Assembly (NCBI GenBank): GCA_947455145.1
Contig: CANGME010000002.1
Location: 62,001-126,000, forward strand
Source of the DNA: Comamonadaceae bacterium
GTDB lineage: Bacteria > Pseudomonadota > Gammaproteobacteria > Burkholderiales > Burkholderiaceae_C
Direction: 5' to 3'
DNA length: 64,000 nt
Within the stretch, counting starts at the first letter, position 1, and each line of letters starts with the position of its first letter. Shown one piece after another: positions 8,762-16,847 of this stretch. A model generated the notes under the pieces. That model was not told where the DNA came from. It did no database searches and worked only from the letters and a program-made list of their open reading frames with translations. The position numbers and the translations under genes were made by a program.

Positions 8762-11700
8762 TGAGAAACTCCTTGAGTTGAGGTTGAGGGAACAGGGGGA
8801 ACCAGGGGCGTTGCAGCCGAGCCTTCATGGCGTTTACGGTACAACGAATAGTACAAAACAGGGATGACCACCAGCGTGAGCAGCGTGGACACCAGAATGC
8901 CGAAAATCAGCGAGATCGCAAGCCCGTTAAAGATGGGGTCGTCCAGAATGAAGAAGGCGCCGATCATGGCGGCCAACCCGGTCAGGGCAATGGGTTGCGC
9001 GCGCACGGCCGCTGAACTCACCACGGCCGTCTTGAAGGCCATGCCCTGCGCGATTTGCAACTCAATAAAGTCCACCAACAGGATCGAATTGCGCACGATG
9101 ATGCCAGCCAGCGCAATCATGCCGATCATCGATGTGGCCGTGAACTGCGAGCCGAGCAACGCGTGTCCCGGCATGACACCAATGAGCGTGAGCGGAATCG
9201 GCGCCATGATGACCAGCGGCGTCAGGTAGCTTCGGAACTGCCCCACCACAAGCAGATAAATCAGGATCAGACCCACACCATAGGCTGTGCCCATGTCGCG
9301 GAAGGTCTCGTAGGTGATCTGCCATTCGCCGTCCCACTTGATCGCATACTGGCGATACGTATCGGCTGGTTGCTTGATCCAGTACTCCCCCACGTCGCCT
9401 GCACCTGGCAACGCTGCATCCGCCAACTTGCTGCGGATGGCAAACAGGCCGTACAGGGGTGAGTCGAGCTTGCCCGCCATGTCGCCCACCACATAACTCA
9501 CATTGGCGAGGTCTTTGGTGAACAGCGGCTTGTCAATCACGCCGTACTCCACTTTCACCAACTCCGACAGCGGCACCATCTGACCACTGGCAGCACGCAG
9601 AGGCAGCGCCAGCAGCGTGTCCAGCCCGATCTGCGACTCGCGTGGGAGTTGCAGGCGCACCGGTACCGGGTATTTGGACTGGGCGTCGTGCAGGTAAGTC
9701 GCATCTACCCCAGAGAGTGCCGCCGACAGGGCTTGCGCCACAGACGCCACCGGTATGCCCAGTGACTCGGCGCGCTGGCGGCGCACACGCAGGTAAGCGC
9801 GTGGTGCGTTTTCTTTCAGCGTGGTGTCAATGCCCACGATGTCCGGCGTGTCGCCAAAGGCCGTGGCGATTCGCCGGGCGAGTTGTTGTCGGCCGGCTTC
9901 GTCAGGCCCATAAACTTCGGCCACAAGCGGGCTCATCACGGGTGGGCCGGGCGGAACCTCCACAACCTTGACGCGTGCACTGTGTTTTTTGCCAATCAAT
10001 TCCAGCTCGGGGCGCAGGCGCTGGGCAATGGCATGGCTTTTCTCGCTGCGCTGGTGCTTGTCCACCAGATTCACCTGCAAGTCACCCTGCTCAGCCTCTG
10101 CTCGCAAGTAATACTGGCGCACCAAGCCGTTGAAGGTGATGGGCGAGGCCGTGCCTGCATAGCCTTGAATATCCTGTACTTCAGGCTGTTGGGCCAGAAA
10201 CGCGCCGAGTTCGTGCAAGGTGGCAGCGGTGTCCTCCAGCGGCGTGCCTGCGGGCAAATCCACCAGCACCTGAAATTCACTCTTGTTGTCAAAGGGCAGC
10301 ATTTTGAGTACCACCCCAATGAACGAATTGGGCACCAGCGTGAGGCCGACCGACAGCAAAAGCGCGACCCCAATGCCCGCCAGCAGCAACCAGCGTTTGC
10401 GGGCGCTCTCCAAGAAAGGCGTTAGCACCCGTGTGAACAGGGTCTGCAATTTCGCGCCCAGCCCGCCCGCTTGGGTGGGTGTCCCATGCTCACCAGTGTC
10501 GTGGTGCGGGATTGAGGCCGCGCCGTGCGGCTTCATCAGTTTGAGCGCCAACCAGGGCGTAACGGTGAAGGCAATCGCCAGTGACAGCGCCATCCCCAAG
10601 CTGGAGTTGATCGGGATCGGGCTCATGTAGGGCCCCATCAGACCACTCACAAACGCCATGGGCAGCAGTGCCGCAATCACGGTCATGGTGGCCAGGATTG
10701 TGGGGCCACCCACCTCATCCACGGCACGCGGAATGATGTCACGCAGTGAATCTCCGGGCGTGAGTTGCTGATGGCGATGGATGTTCTCCACCACCACAAT
10801 GGCGTCATCCACCAAAATGCCAATGGAAAAAATCAGTGCAAACAGGGATACGCGGTTCAGCGTGAAGCCCCAAGCCCATGAGGCAAAAAGCGTGGCCATC
10901 AGCGTCAAGATCACAGCGGATCCCACAATCACCGCTTCACGCCGACCCAGCGCCAGCCCCACCAGCAGAATGACCGAGCCCGTGGCAAAGGCCAGTTTCT
11001 GGATCAGCTTGTTGGCTTTCTCAGCTGCAGTTTCGCCATAGTTGCGCGTGATAGTGGTTTCAATATTCGCCGGAATCACCGTGTTGTGCAGCGACTCCAC
11101 CTTGGCCCTTGCCGCGCGGGCCACATCCACCGCGTTTTCGCCTGGTTTCTTGGTGACTGTCAGTGTCAGGGCCGGAAACACCTGACCCGCCTGAGTTGGC
11201 GCAGGAGCCGACTGGCTCACCACCTGCGCCATGGCAGCGCCCGGCGTGTACCAAACATAGCGCTGAGGCAATTGCGCGCCCGCCTCAATGCGGGCGACCT
11301 CGCGCAGGTAGACTGGCGCCCCCTGGCTCACGCCCACCACCACATCGCCAACATCCTGGCTAGAACGCAGGAACTCGCCCGTTTCGACCGTCAGCATCTG
11401 TGGCGTTTTTGACGACGTGTCCAGCACAGCACCTGCTGGCATGCCAAAGTTGGCGGCGGCCAGTGTCTGCTTGAGGGTCAGCAGGTCAATGCCGCGCTCA
11501 CGCAAACGCGTAGGCTCGATCCACACATGAACGGCACGACCCGGCCCACCGATGGTCTGGATTTCTCGCGTGCCCGGAACGCGTTTGAGTTCGGTCTCCA
11601 GCGCATGGGCCACGCGCTCCAGCTCATGTGCTGGCAGCGCCTCACGGCTCCACAGTGTCACACCCAGCACCGGCACGTCGTCAATGCCTTTAGGTTTGAC

Positions 11701-12114
11701 GATGGGTGTCAGCGTGCCCAGATCACGCGGCAGCCAGTCCTGGTTGGCATTGAGCACGTCGTACAGGCGCACCAGCGCATCAGTGCGAGGCACACCCACC
11801 TTGAACTGAACCGTCAGCACAGCCAGACCGGGGCGGGCCACGGAATAGGTGTGCTCAATGCCCGCGATCTGACTGAGAACCTGCTCGGCAGGGCGGGCCA
11901 CCATGTTCTGCACATCGGTGCTGCTGGCCCCAGGGAAAGGGATCAGCACATTGGCCATGGTCACATTGATTTGCGGCTCTTCTTCACGCGGTGTGACCAA
12001 CACGGCAAACAGCCCCAACAGCAAGGCCATCAGCGCCAGCAGCGGTGTGATCGCGTTGGCTTGAAACGCCGCCGCAATGCGTCCCGAGATGCCCAAACGT
12101 TCTGTAGTTTTCAT
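8758..12114 (-). CDS. RND efflux pump permease
   Basis: 1118 residues from ATG 12114, which lies 7 bases past the fusion-protein stop with GAGG in front. A start at 12138 would overlap that gene. Typical RND layout: TM1 at the N-terminus followed by the PREEEP segment, a large periplasmic loop with the FPGASSTDVQN porter signature, TM4 with the proton-relay pair in GILVDDAIVVVENIH, a second periplasmic loop and a final TM bundle. The permease and fusion protein are adjacent but no outer-membrane channel gene is present, so a TolC-like protein must come from elsewhere. Overlaps the DUF2892 gene by 4 bases. Substrate unknown; not an obvious metal-efflux CzcA type by the motifs I can see. Confidence 0.93.
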   Translation of the reverse strand: MKTTERLGISGRIAAAFQANAITPLLALMALLLGLFAVLVTPREEEPQINVTMANVLIPFPGASSTDVQNMVARPAEQVLSQIAGIEHTYSVARPGLAVLTVQFKVGVPRTDALVRLYDVLNANQDWLPRDLGTLTPIVKPKGIDDVPVLGVTLWSREALPAHELERVAHALETELKRVPGTREIQTIGGPGRAVHVWIEPTRLRERGIDLLTLKQTLAAANFGMPAGAVLDTSSKTPQMLTVETGEFLRSSQDVGDVVVGVSQGAPVYLREVARIEAGAQLPQRYVWYTPGAAMAQVVSQSAPAPTQAGQVFPALTLTVTKKPGENAVDVARAARAKVESLHNTVIPANIETTITRNYGETAAEKANKLIQKLAFATGSVILLVGLALGRREAVIVGSAVILTLMATLFASWAWGFTLNRVSLFALIFSIGILVDDAIVVVENIHRHQQLTPGDSLRDIIPRAVDEVGGPTILATMTVIAALLPMAFVSGLMGPYMSPIPINSSLGMALSLAIAFTVTPWLALKLMKPHGAASIPHHDTGEHGTPTQAGGLGAKLQTLFTRVLTPFLESARKRWLLLAGIGVALLLSVGLTLVPNSFIGVVLKMLPFDNKSEFQVLVDLPAGTPLEDTAATLHELGAFLAQQPEVQDIQGYAGTASPITFNGLVRQYYLRAEAEQGDLQVNLVDKHQRSEKSHAIAQRLRPELELIGKKHSARVKVVEVPPGPPVMSPLVAEVYGPDEAGRQQLARRIATAFGDTPDIVGIDTTLKENAPRAYLRVRRQRAESLGIPVASVAQALSAALSGVDATYLHDAQSKYPVPVRLQLPRESQIGLDTLLALPLRAASGQMVPLSELVKVEYGVIDKPLFTKDLANVSYVVGDMAGKLDSPLYGLFAIRSKLADAALPGAGDVGEYWIKQPADTYRQYAIKWDGEWQITYETFRDMGTAYGVGLILIYLLVVGQFRSYLTPLVIMAPIPLTLIGVMPGHALLGSQFTATSMIGMIALAGIIVRNSILLVDFIELQIAQGMAFKTAVVSSAAVRAQPIALTGLAAMIGAFFILDDPIFNGLAISLIFGILVSTLLTLVVIPVLYYSLYRKRHEGSAATPLVPPVPSTSTQGVSQ

Positions 12115-12121
12115 GCCAGCC

Positions 12122-13210
12122 TCACTGTTTTGGCGCACTGCCAGCAGTCGCCTGGGCGCCTGCCAGACCGGCTTTCACCGGGTCAAGCGCCACCCGCTCG
12201 CCAGCAGCCAACCCGGCCACGACCTCCACGCCCTCAACCCCATGATCGGCGCCCAGACGTATGGCGCGCAAAGAAAACCCCTTGTCGCTGGCCACATAAA
12301 CCGCCGTTAACTCTCCGCGACGCAATACGGCAGCCGATGGCACCACAAACCGCGAAGCTTGCCCCCCGGCAAAGCGCACCCGCACCTGCTGACCCGGCAG
12401 CAGGTGCTGTACCGCTTTGGGTGACAACTCCAAACGCCACTCCACAGTTTGGGAGACCGGGTCTGCCGACGGCATGGCACTGCGGTTCACCGGGTTAACC
12501 CACAGCATCTGCCCCGACTCGCCGGGTACCTGAACTTCAACCGCAGAGGCCAGACGCGCCACTTCGGCCCTGGAGGCTGGCAACTGCACCACGGCGCGCA
12601 AGGGAAGCGGCGCATAAATCGTCAATATCGGCTTACCCGGAAAGGCCAGATCACCCGCCTGAGACTGGGTTTGCAGTACCCAGCCGTCGTAAGGCGCTGT
12701 CACCCGGGTGAAGCCCTGTGACAGGGCTGCCTGACGTGCGGCCGCACCCACCTGATCACGCCCGGCCAGCGCGCCCTTGAGCTGCGTTTCGGCCGTGTCC
12801 AGCGCCGCCTTGCTGACGAATCCCTTAGCCTGCAGGTCGCGCGTTCGCTCCGCACTGACTTGGGCATTGCGCAACTCGGCATCCGATTGGGCCACCTGCG
12901 CTTGGCTGCGCTGCACACCCACCTGTGCCTCACGGTCATCAATGGTGGCCAGCAATTGACCGGCCCGCACTTGATCACCCGCCTTAACGTTGAGCGCCAC
13001 GATACGCCCGGACGCCTGGGCCGAGATCGTGCTTTGCTTGACCGGTTGAATCACCCCGTCGAGTTCAAAACCGGTGCTCACGCCCCGGGCCTGCAACTCA
13101 AACGCTGGCACCTGAACCCCAGCCTGCGCCAAGGCCACGGGCAAGACCAACGCAAGCAGCCAAGGCGTCAGGCGACGAAGTAAACCCCGCAAAGCAAAAG
13201 ATAATTTCAT
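12122..13210 (-). CDS. RND periplasmic adaptor (membrane fusion protein)
   Basis: 362 residues from ATG 13210, which has GGAGG six bases upstream; an in-frame start 20 codons earlier would lie inside the operator repeats and is rejected. A signal peptide or anchor (LLALVLPVALAQA) is followed by the first half-lipoyl (GRIVALNVKAGDQVRAGQLLATID), a coiled-coil hairpin, the second half-lipoyl (FTRVTAPYDGWVLQTQSQAGD) and a beta-barrel domain. It is the first gene of the five-gene operon and bridges the pump to an outer-membrane channel. Confidence 0.92.
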   Translation of the reverse strand: MKLSFALRGLLRRLTPWLLALVLPVALAQAGVQVPAFELQARGVSTGFELDGVIQPVKQSTISAQASGRIVALNVKAGDQVRAGQLLATIDDREAQVGVQRSQAQVAQSDAELRNAQVSAERTRDLQAKGFVSKAALDTAETQLKGALAGRDQVGAAARQAALSQGFTRVTAPYDGWVLQTQSQAGDLAFPGKPILTIYAPLPLRAVVQLPASRAEVARLASAVEVQVPGESGQMLWVNPVNRSAMPSADPVSQTVEWRLELSPKAVQHLLPGQQVRVRFAGGQASRFVVPSAAVLRRGELTAVYVASDKGFSLRAIRLGADHGVEGVEVVAGLAAGERVALDPVKAGLAGAQATAGSAPKQ

Positions 13211-13222
13211 AATGACCTCCAT

Positions 13223-13262
13223 ATACCCCACGTAGTATACATAAATACCCCCGGTAGTACAA
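13223..13262 (-). promoter_or_regulatory. tandem operator-like repeats over the efflux-operon promoter
   Basis: Read on the minus strand, TACTAC-CG-GGGGTAT (13259-13245) and TACTAC-GT-GGGGTAT (13237-13223) are two copies of a 15-bp element. They are identical except for the two central bases, and their starts are 22 bp apart, about two helical turns. They cover a plausible promoter: -35 TTGTAC at 13262-13257 and -10 TATACT at 13239-13234 with 17-bp spacing. GC-rich cores flanked by TAT/ATA resemble operators of the CsoR/CstR family, and the operon encodes such a repressor, so autoregulation is likely (inference). Confidence 0.6.
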
Positions 13263-13324
13263 CCAGCCATTACCTCTTCACGCTGATGGTGACGTTCAAA
13301 GTCCTTGACCTCACCCCGGTGGAG

Positions 13325-13355
13325 GCGAAAAAAAAGCCCTGATAAATCAGGGCTT
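13325..13355 (-). terminator. intrinsic terminator of ssb
   Basis: On the minus strand AAGCCCTGAT and ATCAGGGCTT (13355-13334) form a 10-bp stem followed directly by a run of T (complement of the A run at 13328-13335). It lies about 40 bases past the ssb stop codon, the expected place for its rho-independent terminator. Confidence 0.88.
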
Positions 13356-13392
13356 CACAATCAAAACTTAACGTCTTGGTCGGTCGCATTCC

Positions 13393-13899
13393 TCAAAACG
13401 GAATATCGTCATCCATGTCATCAAACCCGCTGGAAGCTTTGGCCGGTGCCGGCCGCGGCGCTGGGGCGGGCGCGCGGGACTGGGGCGGAGGTGCAGGGCG
13501 ACGCGGTGCTTGGCTTTGGCCCTGATAGCCTTCGTCGTCCCCACCAGCGGGGGCGCCCATGCCTTCCCGCTTGCCCAGCAACTGCATCTCTGTCGCAATG
13601 ATGTCCACCGTGTTTTGCTCGATGCCGTCTTTGTTAGTGAACTTGCCGTACTTGATGCGGCCTTCCACGTAGATGGGCTGGCCTTTTTTGACGTATTCAC
13701 CAGCGATTTCGGCCAAGCGGTCAAAGAAGGTGACACGATGCCACTGGGTTTCTTCAATCGACTCGCCGGTGTTGCGGTCTTTGCGGCGGCTACTGGTGGC
13801 CACGCTCACGTTGGCCACGGCCTGGCCCGAGGGCAGGTAGCGGATCTCGGGGTCGCGCCCGCAATTGCCCATCAAAATGACTTTGTTGACTGATGCCAT
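13393..13899 (-). CDS. ssb: single-stranded DNA-binding protein
   Basis: 168 residues. The OB-fold spans residues 1-110: [20 protein letters not shown] start, [16 protein letters not shown] and [11 protein letters not shown] blocks. A Pro/Ala/Gln-rich disordered linker and the acidic tip DMDDDIPF follow; that tip recruits replication and repair partners. Length and tail are normal for betaproteobacterial SSB. It has its own downstream terminator and stands 67 bases from the rsmI stop, so it may be read through from rsmI or from its own promoter. Confidence 0.97.
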   Translation of the reverse strand: MASVNKVILMGNCGRDPEIRYLPSGQAVANVSVATSSRRKDRNTGESIEETQWHRVTFFDRLAEIAGEYVKKGQPIYVEGRIKYGKFTNKDGIEQNTVDIIATEMQLLGKREGMGAPAGGDDEGYQGQSQAPRRPAPPPQSRAPAPAPRPAPAKASSGFDDMDDDIPF

Positions 13900-13966
13900 G
13901 GTTGAGTTCTCCTGTCGTCCAAACTGTTAATGGGGTGATTATGGCCTCGGGCCTGGATGTAGCGCG

Positions 13967-14887
13967 CTACTTTGCGTTTTTGAGGAGCAGGGCCGCGTCG
14001 TAGAGCGCATTGCGTGATGCACCGGTGATGTCAGCACTCAGCTTCACGGCGGTCTTGAGCGGCAGCTCGGGCAGCAGCAAATGCAGCACGCGCAGGCCTT
14101 CATCCGCCCCGCTGGCCGCACCCGCTGGGGCAGGGTGCAGCACCAGCGCGAACTCGCCGCGTGTGCGGTTGGGCTGCTCGGCCAGCCAAGTGCTGAACTG
14201 GTCAGCCCGCACGGTGGCAATTTCTTCAAACTGCTTGGTCAGCTCACGGCCGATGGTGATGTGTCTGTCGCCCAAGACGGACAGCGCAGTGGCCAGGGCC
14301 TCGATGCGGTGCGGGGCTTCCAGCAGCACCACGGCGCGGGGCTCAGTGCCCAGGGCTTGCACCGCAACGCCGCGCTCGGTCGCTTTAGAGGGCAGGAAAC
14401 CAGCGAACACAAAGCCGCTGGCATCACCCGCATCGCCCTCAATGCCCGCCACGCACAAGGCGGTGATGACGCTGCTGGCCCCCGGCAGTGGCACCACCGG
14501 CAGGCCCGCCACGCGCACCGCCGCCACCAGCCGCGCGCCGGGGTCGCTGATGGCGGGCGTGCCCGCATCGCTCACGTAGGCGATGCGCTGGCCCGCACGC
14601 AGGCGCTCGATCACGCCTTGCGCGGCCTGCGCCTCGTTGTGCTGGTGCAGGGCGATGAGCTGGCTACTGCTGCGGTCAATGCCATAGGCGCGCAGCAGGG
14701 TTTGGGTGTGACGCGTGTCCTCGCACGCCACGGCGTCCACCAGTTGCAGCACATGCAGCGCGCGCAGGGTGATGTCGGCCAAGTTGCCGATGGGCGTGGC
14801 CACCACGTAGAGCGAGCCTTGGGGATAATGCTGCGAGGCGGCCGCGTCACGTGACGCGGTCAGGGCAGCAACAAAAGAAGCGTTCAA
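13967..14887 (-). CDS. rsmI: 16S rRNA (cytidine1402-2'-O)-methyltransferase
   Basis: 306 residues from TTG 14887, preferred because AAGGAA lies 7 bases upstream. An upstream GTG at 14923 would add 12 residues but has no ribosome site. Tetrapyrrole-methylase-like SAM fold: LYVVATPIGNLADIT at the N-terminus, CEDTRHTQTLL, YVSDAGTPAISDPG and VPLPGASSVITAL blocks, all diagnostic of RsmI. Known role: 2'-O-methylation of C1402 in 16S rRNA at the decoding site. The gene starts head-to-head with yraN with no space between the start codons. Confidence 0.95.
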   Translation of the reverse strand: MNASFVAALTASRDAAASQHYPQGSLYVVATPIGNLADITLRALHVLQLVDAVACEDTRHTQTLLRAYGIDRSSSQLIALHQHNEAQAAQGVIERLRAGQRIAYVSDAGTPAISDPGARLVAAVRVAGLPVVPLPGASSVITALCVAGIEGDAGDASGFVFAGFLPSKATERGVAVQALGTEPRAVVLLEAPHRIEALATALSVLGDRHITIGRELTKQFEEIATVRADQFSTWLAEQPNRTRGEFALVLHPAPAGAASGADEGLRVLHLLLPELPLKTAVKLSADITGASRNALYDAALLLKNAK

Positions 14888-15291
14888 TGGTGTTTCCTTC
14901 AACGAAGACGATAGCCAAGCCACAGAGCCCAGCGATCACCACCAAGCAAACCGGTGATGCCGCTGAAGCGCAGGCCTTGCGCCATTTGCAGCAAGCGGGT
15001 TTGCGGCTGCTGGAGCGCAATTATCGGACGCCCGGACGCGGCGGTGGCGAAATCGACCTCATCATGCGCGCGCCCGACGGCACGCTGGTGTTTGTGGAGG
15101 TGCGCCAACGCGCCAGTGCCCGCCAAGGCGGCGCAGCCGCCAGCGTGAGCGCCCTCAAGCAACGCCGCATCATCTTCGCCGCCCGCCACTACCTGATGCG
15201 CTTGCCTCAAACCCCGCCTTGCCGCTTTGACGTAGTCGCCATCGAGCCGCAGGGCTTGGTGTGGTTGCAAGGGGCTTTTGACGCCCAATAA
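14887..15291 (+). CDS. yraN: YraN/UPF0102 family endonuclease-like protein
   Basis: 134 residues from ATG 14887. Core features of UPF0102 are present: GDAAEAQALRHLQQAGLRLLERNYR, GEIDLIMRAPDGTLVFVEVRQR (the D-x-n-E-V-R pattern of a PD-(D/E)xK-like fold) and AARHYL. Known: proposed nuclease fold with Holliday-junction-resolvase resemblance; cellular role uncertain. Divergent from rsmI, the partner it commonly accompanies. A start at 14851 would lie deep inside rsmI and is less likely. Confidence 0.9.
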   Translation: MVFPSTKTIAKPQSPAITTKQTGDAAEAQALRHLQQAGLRLLERNYRTPGRGGGEIDLIMRAPDGTLVFVEVRQRASARQGGAAASVSALKQRRIIFAARHYLMRLPQTPPCRFDVVAIEPQGLVWLQGAFDAQ

Positions 15292-15344
15292 TGGCGGTTA
15301 GATTCCAATACATTTCCAGCCGACGATCCACCCTAGAGCAGACA

Positions 15345-16442
15345 ATGAGCACCACACCCAACACCTCCCGCCGCTACCCCGTCGCTGAACTCGACACGCT
15401 GGTGCAAACCCTGTTCCGCGCGACAGGCATGGACGCCGACATCGCCCGCTGCGTCACCAACGCCCTCATCACCGCCGACTGCATGGGCCACAGCACGCAC
15501 GGCTTGGCGCTGGCCCCGTGGTACCTGGACGCGGCCCGCTCGGGAGCCATGACCATCCAAGGCGACAAAACCGTGGTGAACGACCGGGGCGCCTGCATCA
15601 CCTGGAACGGCAATTGCCTGCCCGGTGCTTGGCTCATCAACCAAGCCATTGACGTGGCGCTAGAGCGCATCGCGCAGCACGGTGTGGTGACGGTAGCCAT
15701 TGCCAACAGCCACCACACCGGCGCGCTGGCCGTGTACCTGCCGCGTTTGACCGAGCGCGGCTTGCTGGTGCAGCTGGTCAACACCAGCCCCGCCGCAGCG
15801 GGCGTAGCCCCTTTTGGGGGCACCAAGCCGGTGTTCACACCCAACCCGCTGGCAGCGGGCATCCCGACCAGCGGCGAGCCAGTGCTGCTGGACATCAGCG
15901 CCTCCATCACCACGCTCAACAGCGCCAAGCAGTTGGTGGCGCGTGGCGAAAAATTCCCCGCGATGTGGGCCATGGACGCACAAGGCCAGCCGACCGACGA
16001 CCCGGCTGCCGTCATTGGCGGCGGCGGCAGTCTGCTGCCCACCGGCGGCATAGACCATGGCCACAAAGGCTATGCCATGGCCATCCTGGCCGAGGCGTTG
16101 ACGCAGGGCTTAAGCGGCTATGGCCGCGTGGACGAGCCCAAGAACACAGCGGTCGGAATCTACCTGCAAGTCACTGACCCCGGTGCGTTTGCCGGGGTTG
16201 ACGCCTTCGTGAGGCAAACCGACTGGCTGGTGAACGCCTGCCGCACCAACCCACCGCGCCCCGGTGGGCCCCAGGTGCGCCTGCCCGGCCAGCAAGCCCT
16301 GGTGCGCCAACGCGAAGCTCACGCGCAAGGCGTGCCGCTGATTGATGCTGTGATGGACGCGCTACGGCCTTTGGCGGCGCAGCAGAGATTGCAACTGCCG
16401 CAAGCCTTTAACAACATCACCCACGCTACCGCTGTCGGATAA
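15345..16442 (+). CDS. Ldh family NAD(P)-dependent oxidoreductase (malate/L-lactate dehydrogenase type)
   Basis: 365 residues from ATG 15345. It belongs to the LDH2/MDH2 family, not classical lactate dehydrogenase: segments DCMGHSTHGLAL, IANSHHTGALAVYL (catalytic His), PFGGTKPVFTPNPLAAGIP and GGIDHGHKGYAMAILAE are characteristic. Family members reduce or oxidise 2-oxo/2-hydroxy acids (malate, sulfolactate, ureidoglycolate, delta-1-piperideine-2-carboxylate). The substrate cannot be fixed from sequence. It starts 53 bases after yraN; the functional link is unclear. Confidence 0.88.
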   Translation: MSTTPNTSRRYPVAELDTLVQTLFRATGMDADIARCVTNALITADCMGHSTHGLALAPWYLDAARSGAMTIQGDKTVVNDRGACITWNGNCLPGAWLINQAIDVALERIAQHGVVTVAIANSHHTGALAVYLPRLTERGLLVQLVNTSPAAAGVAPFGGTKPVFTPNPLAAGIPTSGEPVLLDISASITTLNSAKQLVARGEKFPAMWAMDAQGQPTDDPAAVIGGGGSLLPTGGIDHGHKGYAMAILAEALTQGLSGYGRVDEPKNTAVGIYLQVTDPGAFAGVDAFVRQTDWLVNACRTNPPRPGGPQVRLPGQQALVRQREAHAQGVPLIDAVMDALRPLAAQQRLQLPQAFNNITHATAVG

Positions 16443-16503
16443 ACACCTACACGTTGTTTAGGAAGGCGCTGACTGAATCTCTTGAAGGTTGGGATTACAT
16501 TGA

Positions 16504-16529
16504 CTTCACACCGTTATTTTGGTGTGAAG
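16504..16529 (+). promoter_or_regulatory. 5'-leader hairpin just before a ribosome site
   Basis: CTTCACACC (16504-16512) and GGTGTGAAG (16521-16529) form a perfect 9-bp stem with the loop GTTATTTT. The stem ends immediately before AAAGGA, the ribosome site of the small gene at 16543. No T tract follows, so translational control or message protection is likelier than termination. Confidence 0.5.
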
Positions 16530-16542
16530 CAAAGGAAATATC

Positions 16543-16770
16543 ATGCATACCAACACCGTGTCACTCAATCCATTTAGCCTGTTGATGGAGCCTGAGCTGG
16601 TGCTACAAGCTATGGAACGTTCACAAGGCCTGCGTAACCTGCGTCGCCAAAAATTTCATCCTTTGGACAAACCGCTTATCCCTTATGCCAAGGCGCACTT
16701 GGCGACCATTGATTTCGATTTAGAAATCGACGAATCTGAAGACGATCTGGAATACGAACTCAACGACTGA
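16543..16770 (+). CDS. small acidic uncharacterised protein (75 aa)
   Basis: Unrecognised. Start supported by AAAGGA at 16531-16536. The N-terminal half is neutral to basic (MERSQGLRNLRRQKFHPLDK) and the C-terminal 25 residues are strongly acidic (DFDLEIDESEDDLEYELND). No membrane helix or cysteine is seen. A perfect hairpin sits in its leader. The basic-then-acidic layout would fit a partner-binding or regulator-mimic protein, but that is speculation. Confidence 0.7.
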   Translation: MHTNTVSLNPFSLLMEPELVLQAMERSQGLRNLRRQKFHPLDKPLIPYAKAHLATIDFDLEIDESEDDLEYELND

Positions 16771-16847
16771 TTTCGGTGCGCAACTTCTCGCGCCTTGTCC
16801 ACGTGGGCAAGGCAAGATCAGCGTGAAAGCAGTGCTAGGATGGCCGG

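Noticed and set aside
11527-12498. 323-residue plus-strand frame opposite the RND and adaptor genes
   Set aside because: No recognisable motif, His/Arg/Gln-rich, and it spans the junction of two genuine minus-strand genes.
14081-14854. 257-residue plus-strand frame opposite rsmI
   Set aside because: Low-complexity composition typical of the complement of a GC-rich gene; rsmI motifs are clear on the other strand.
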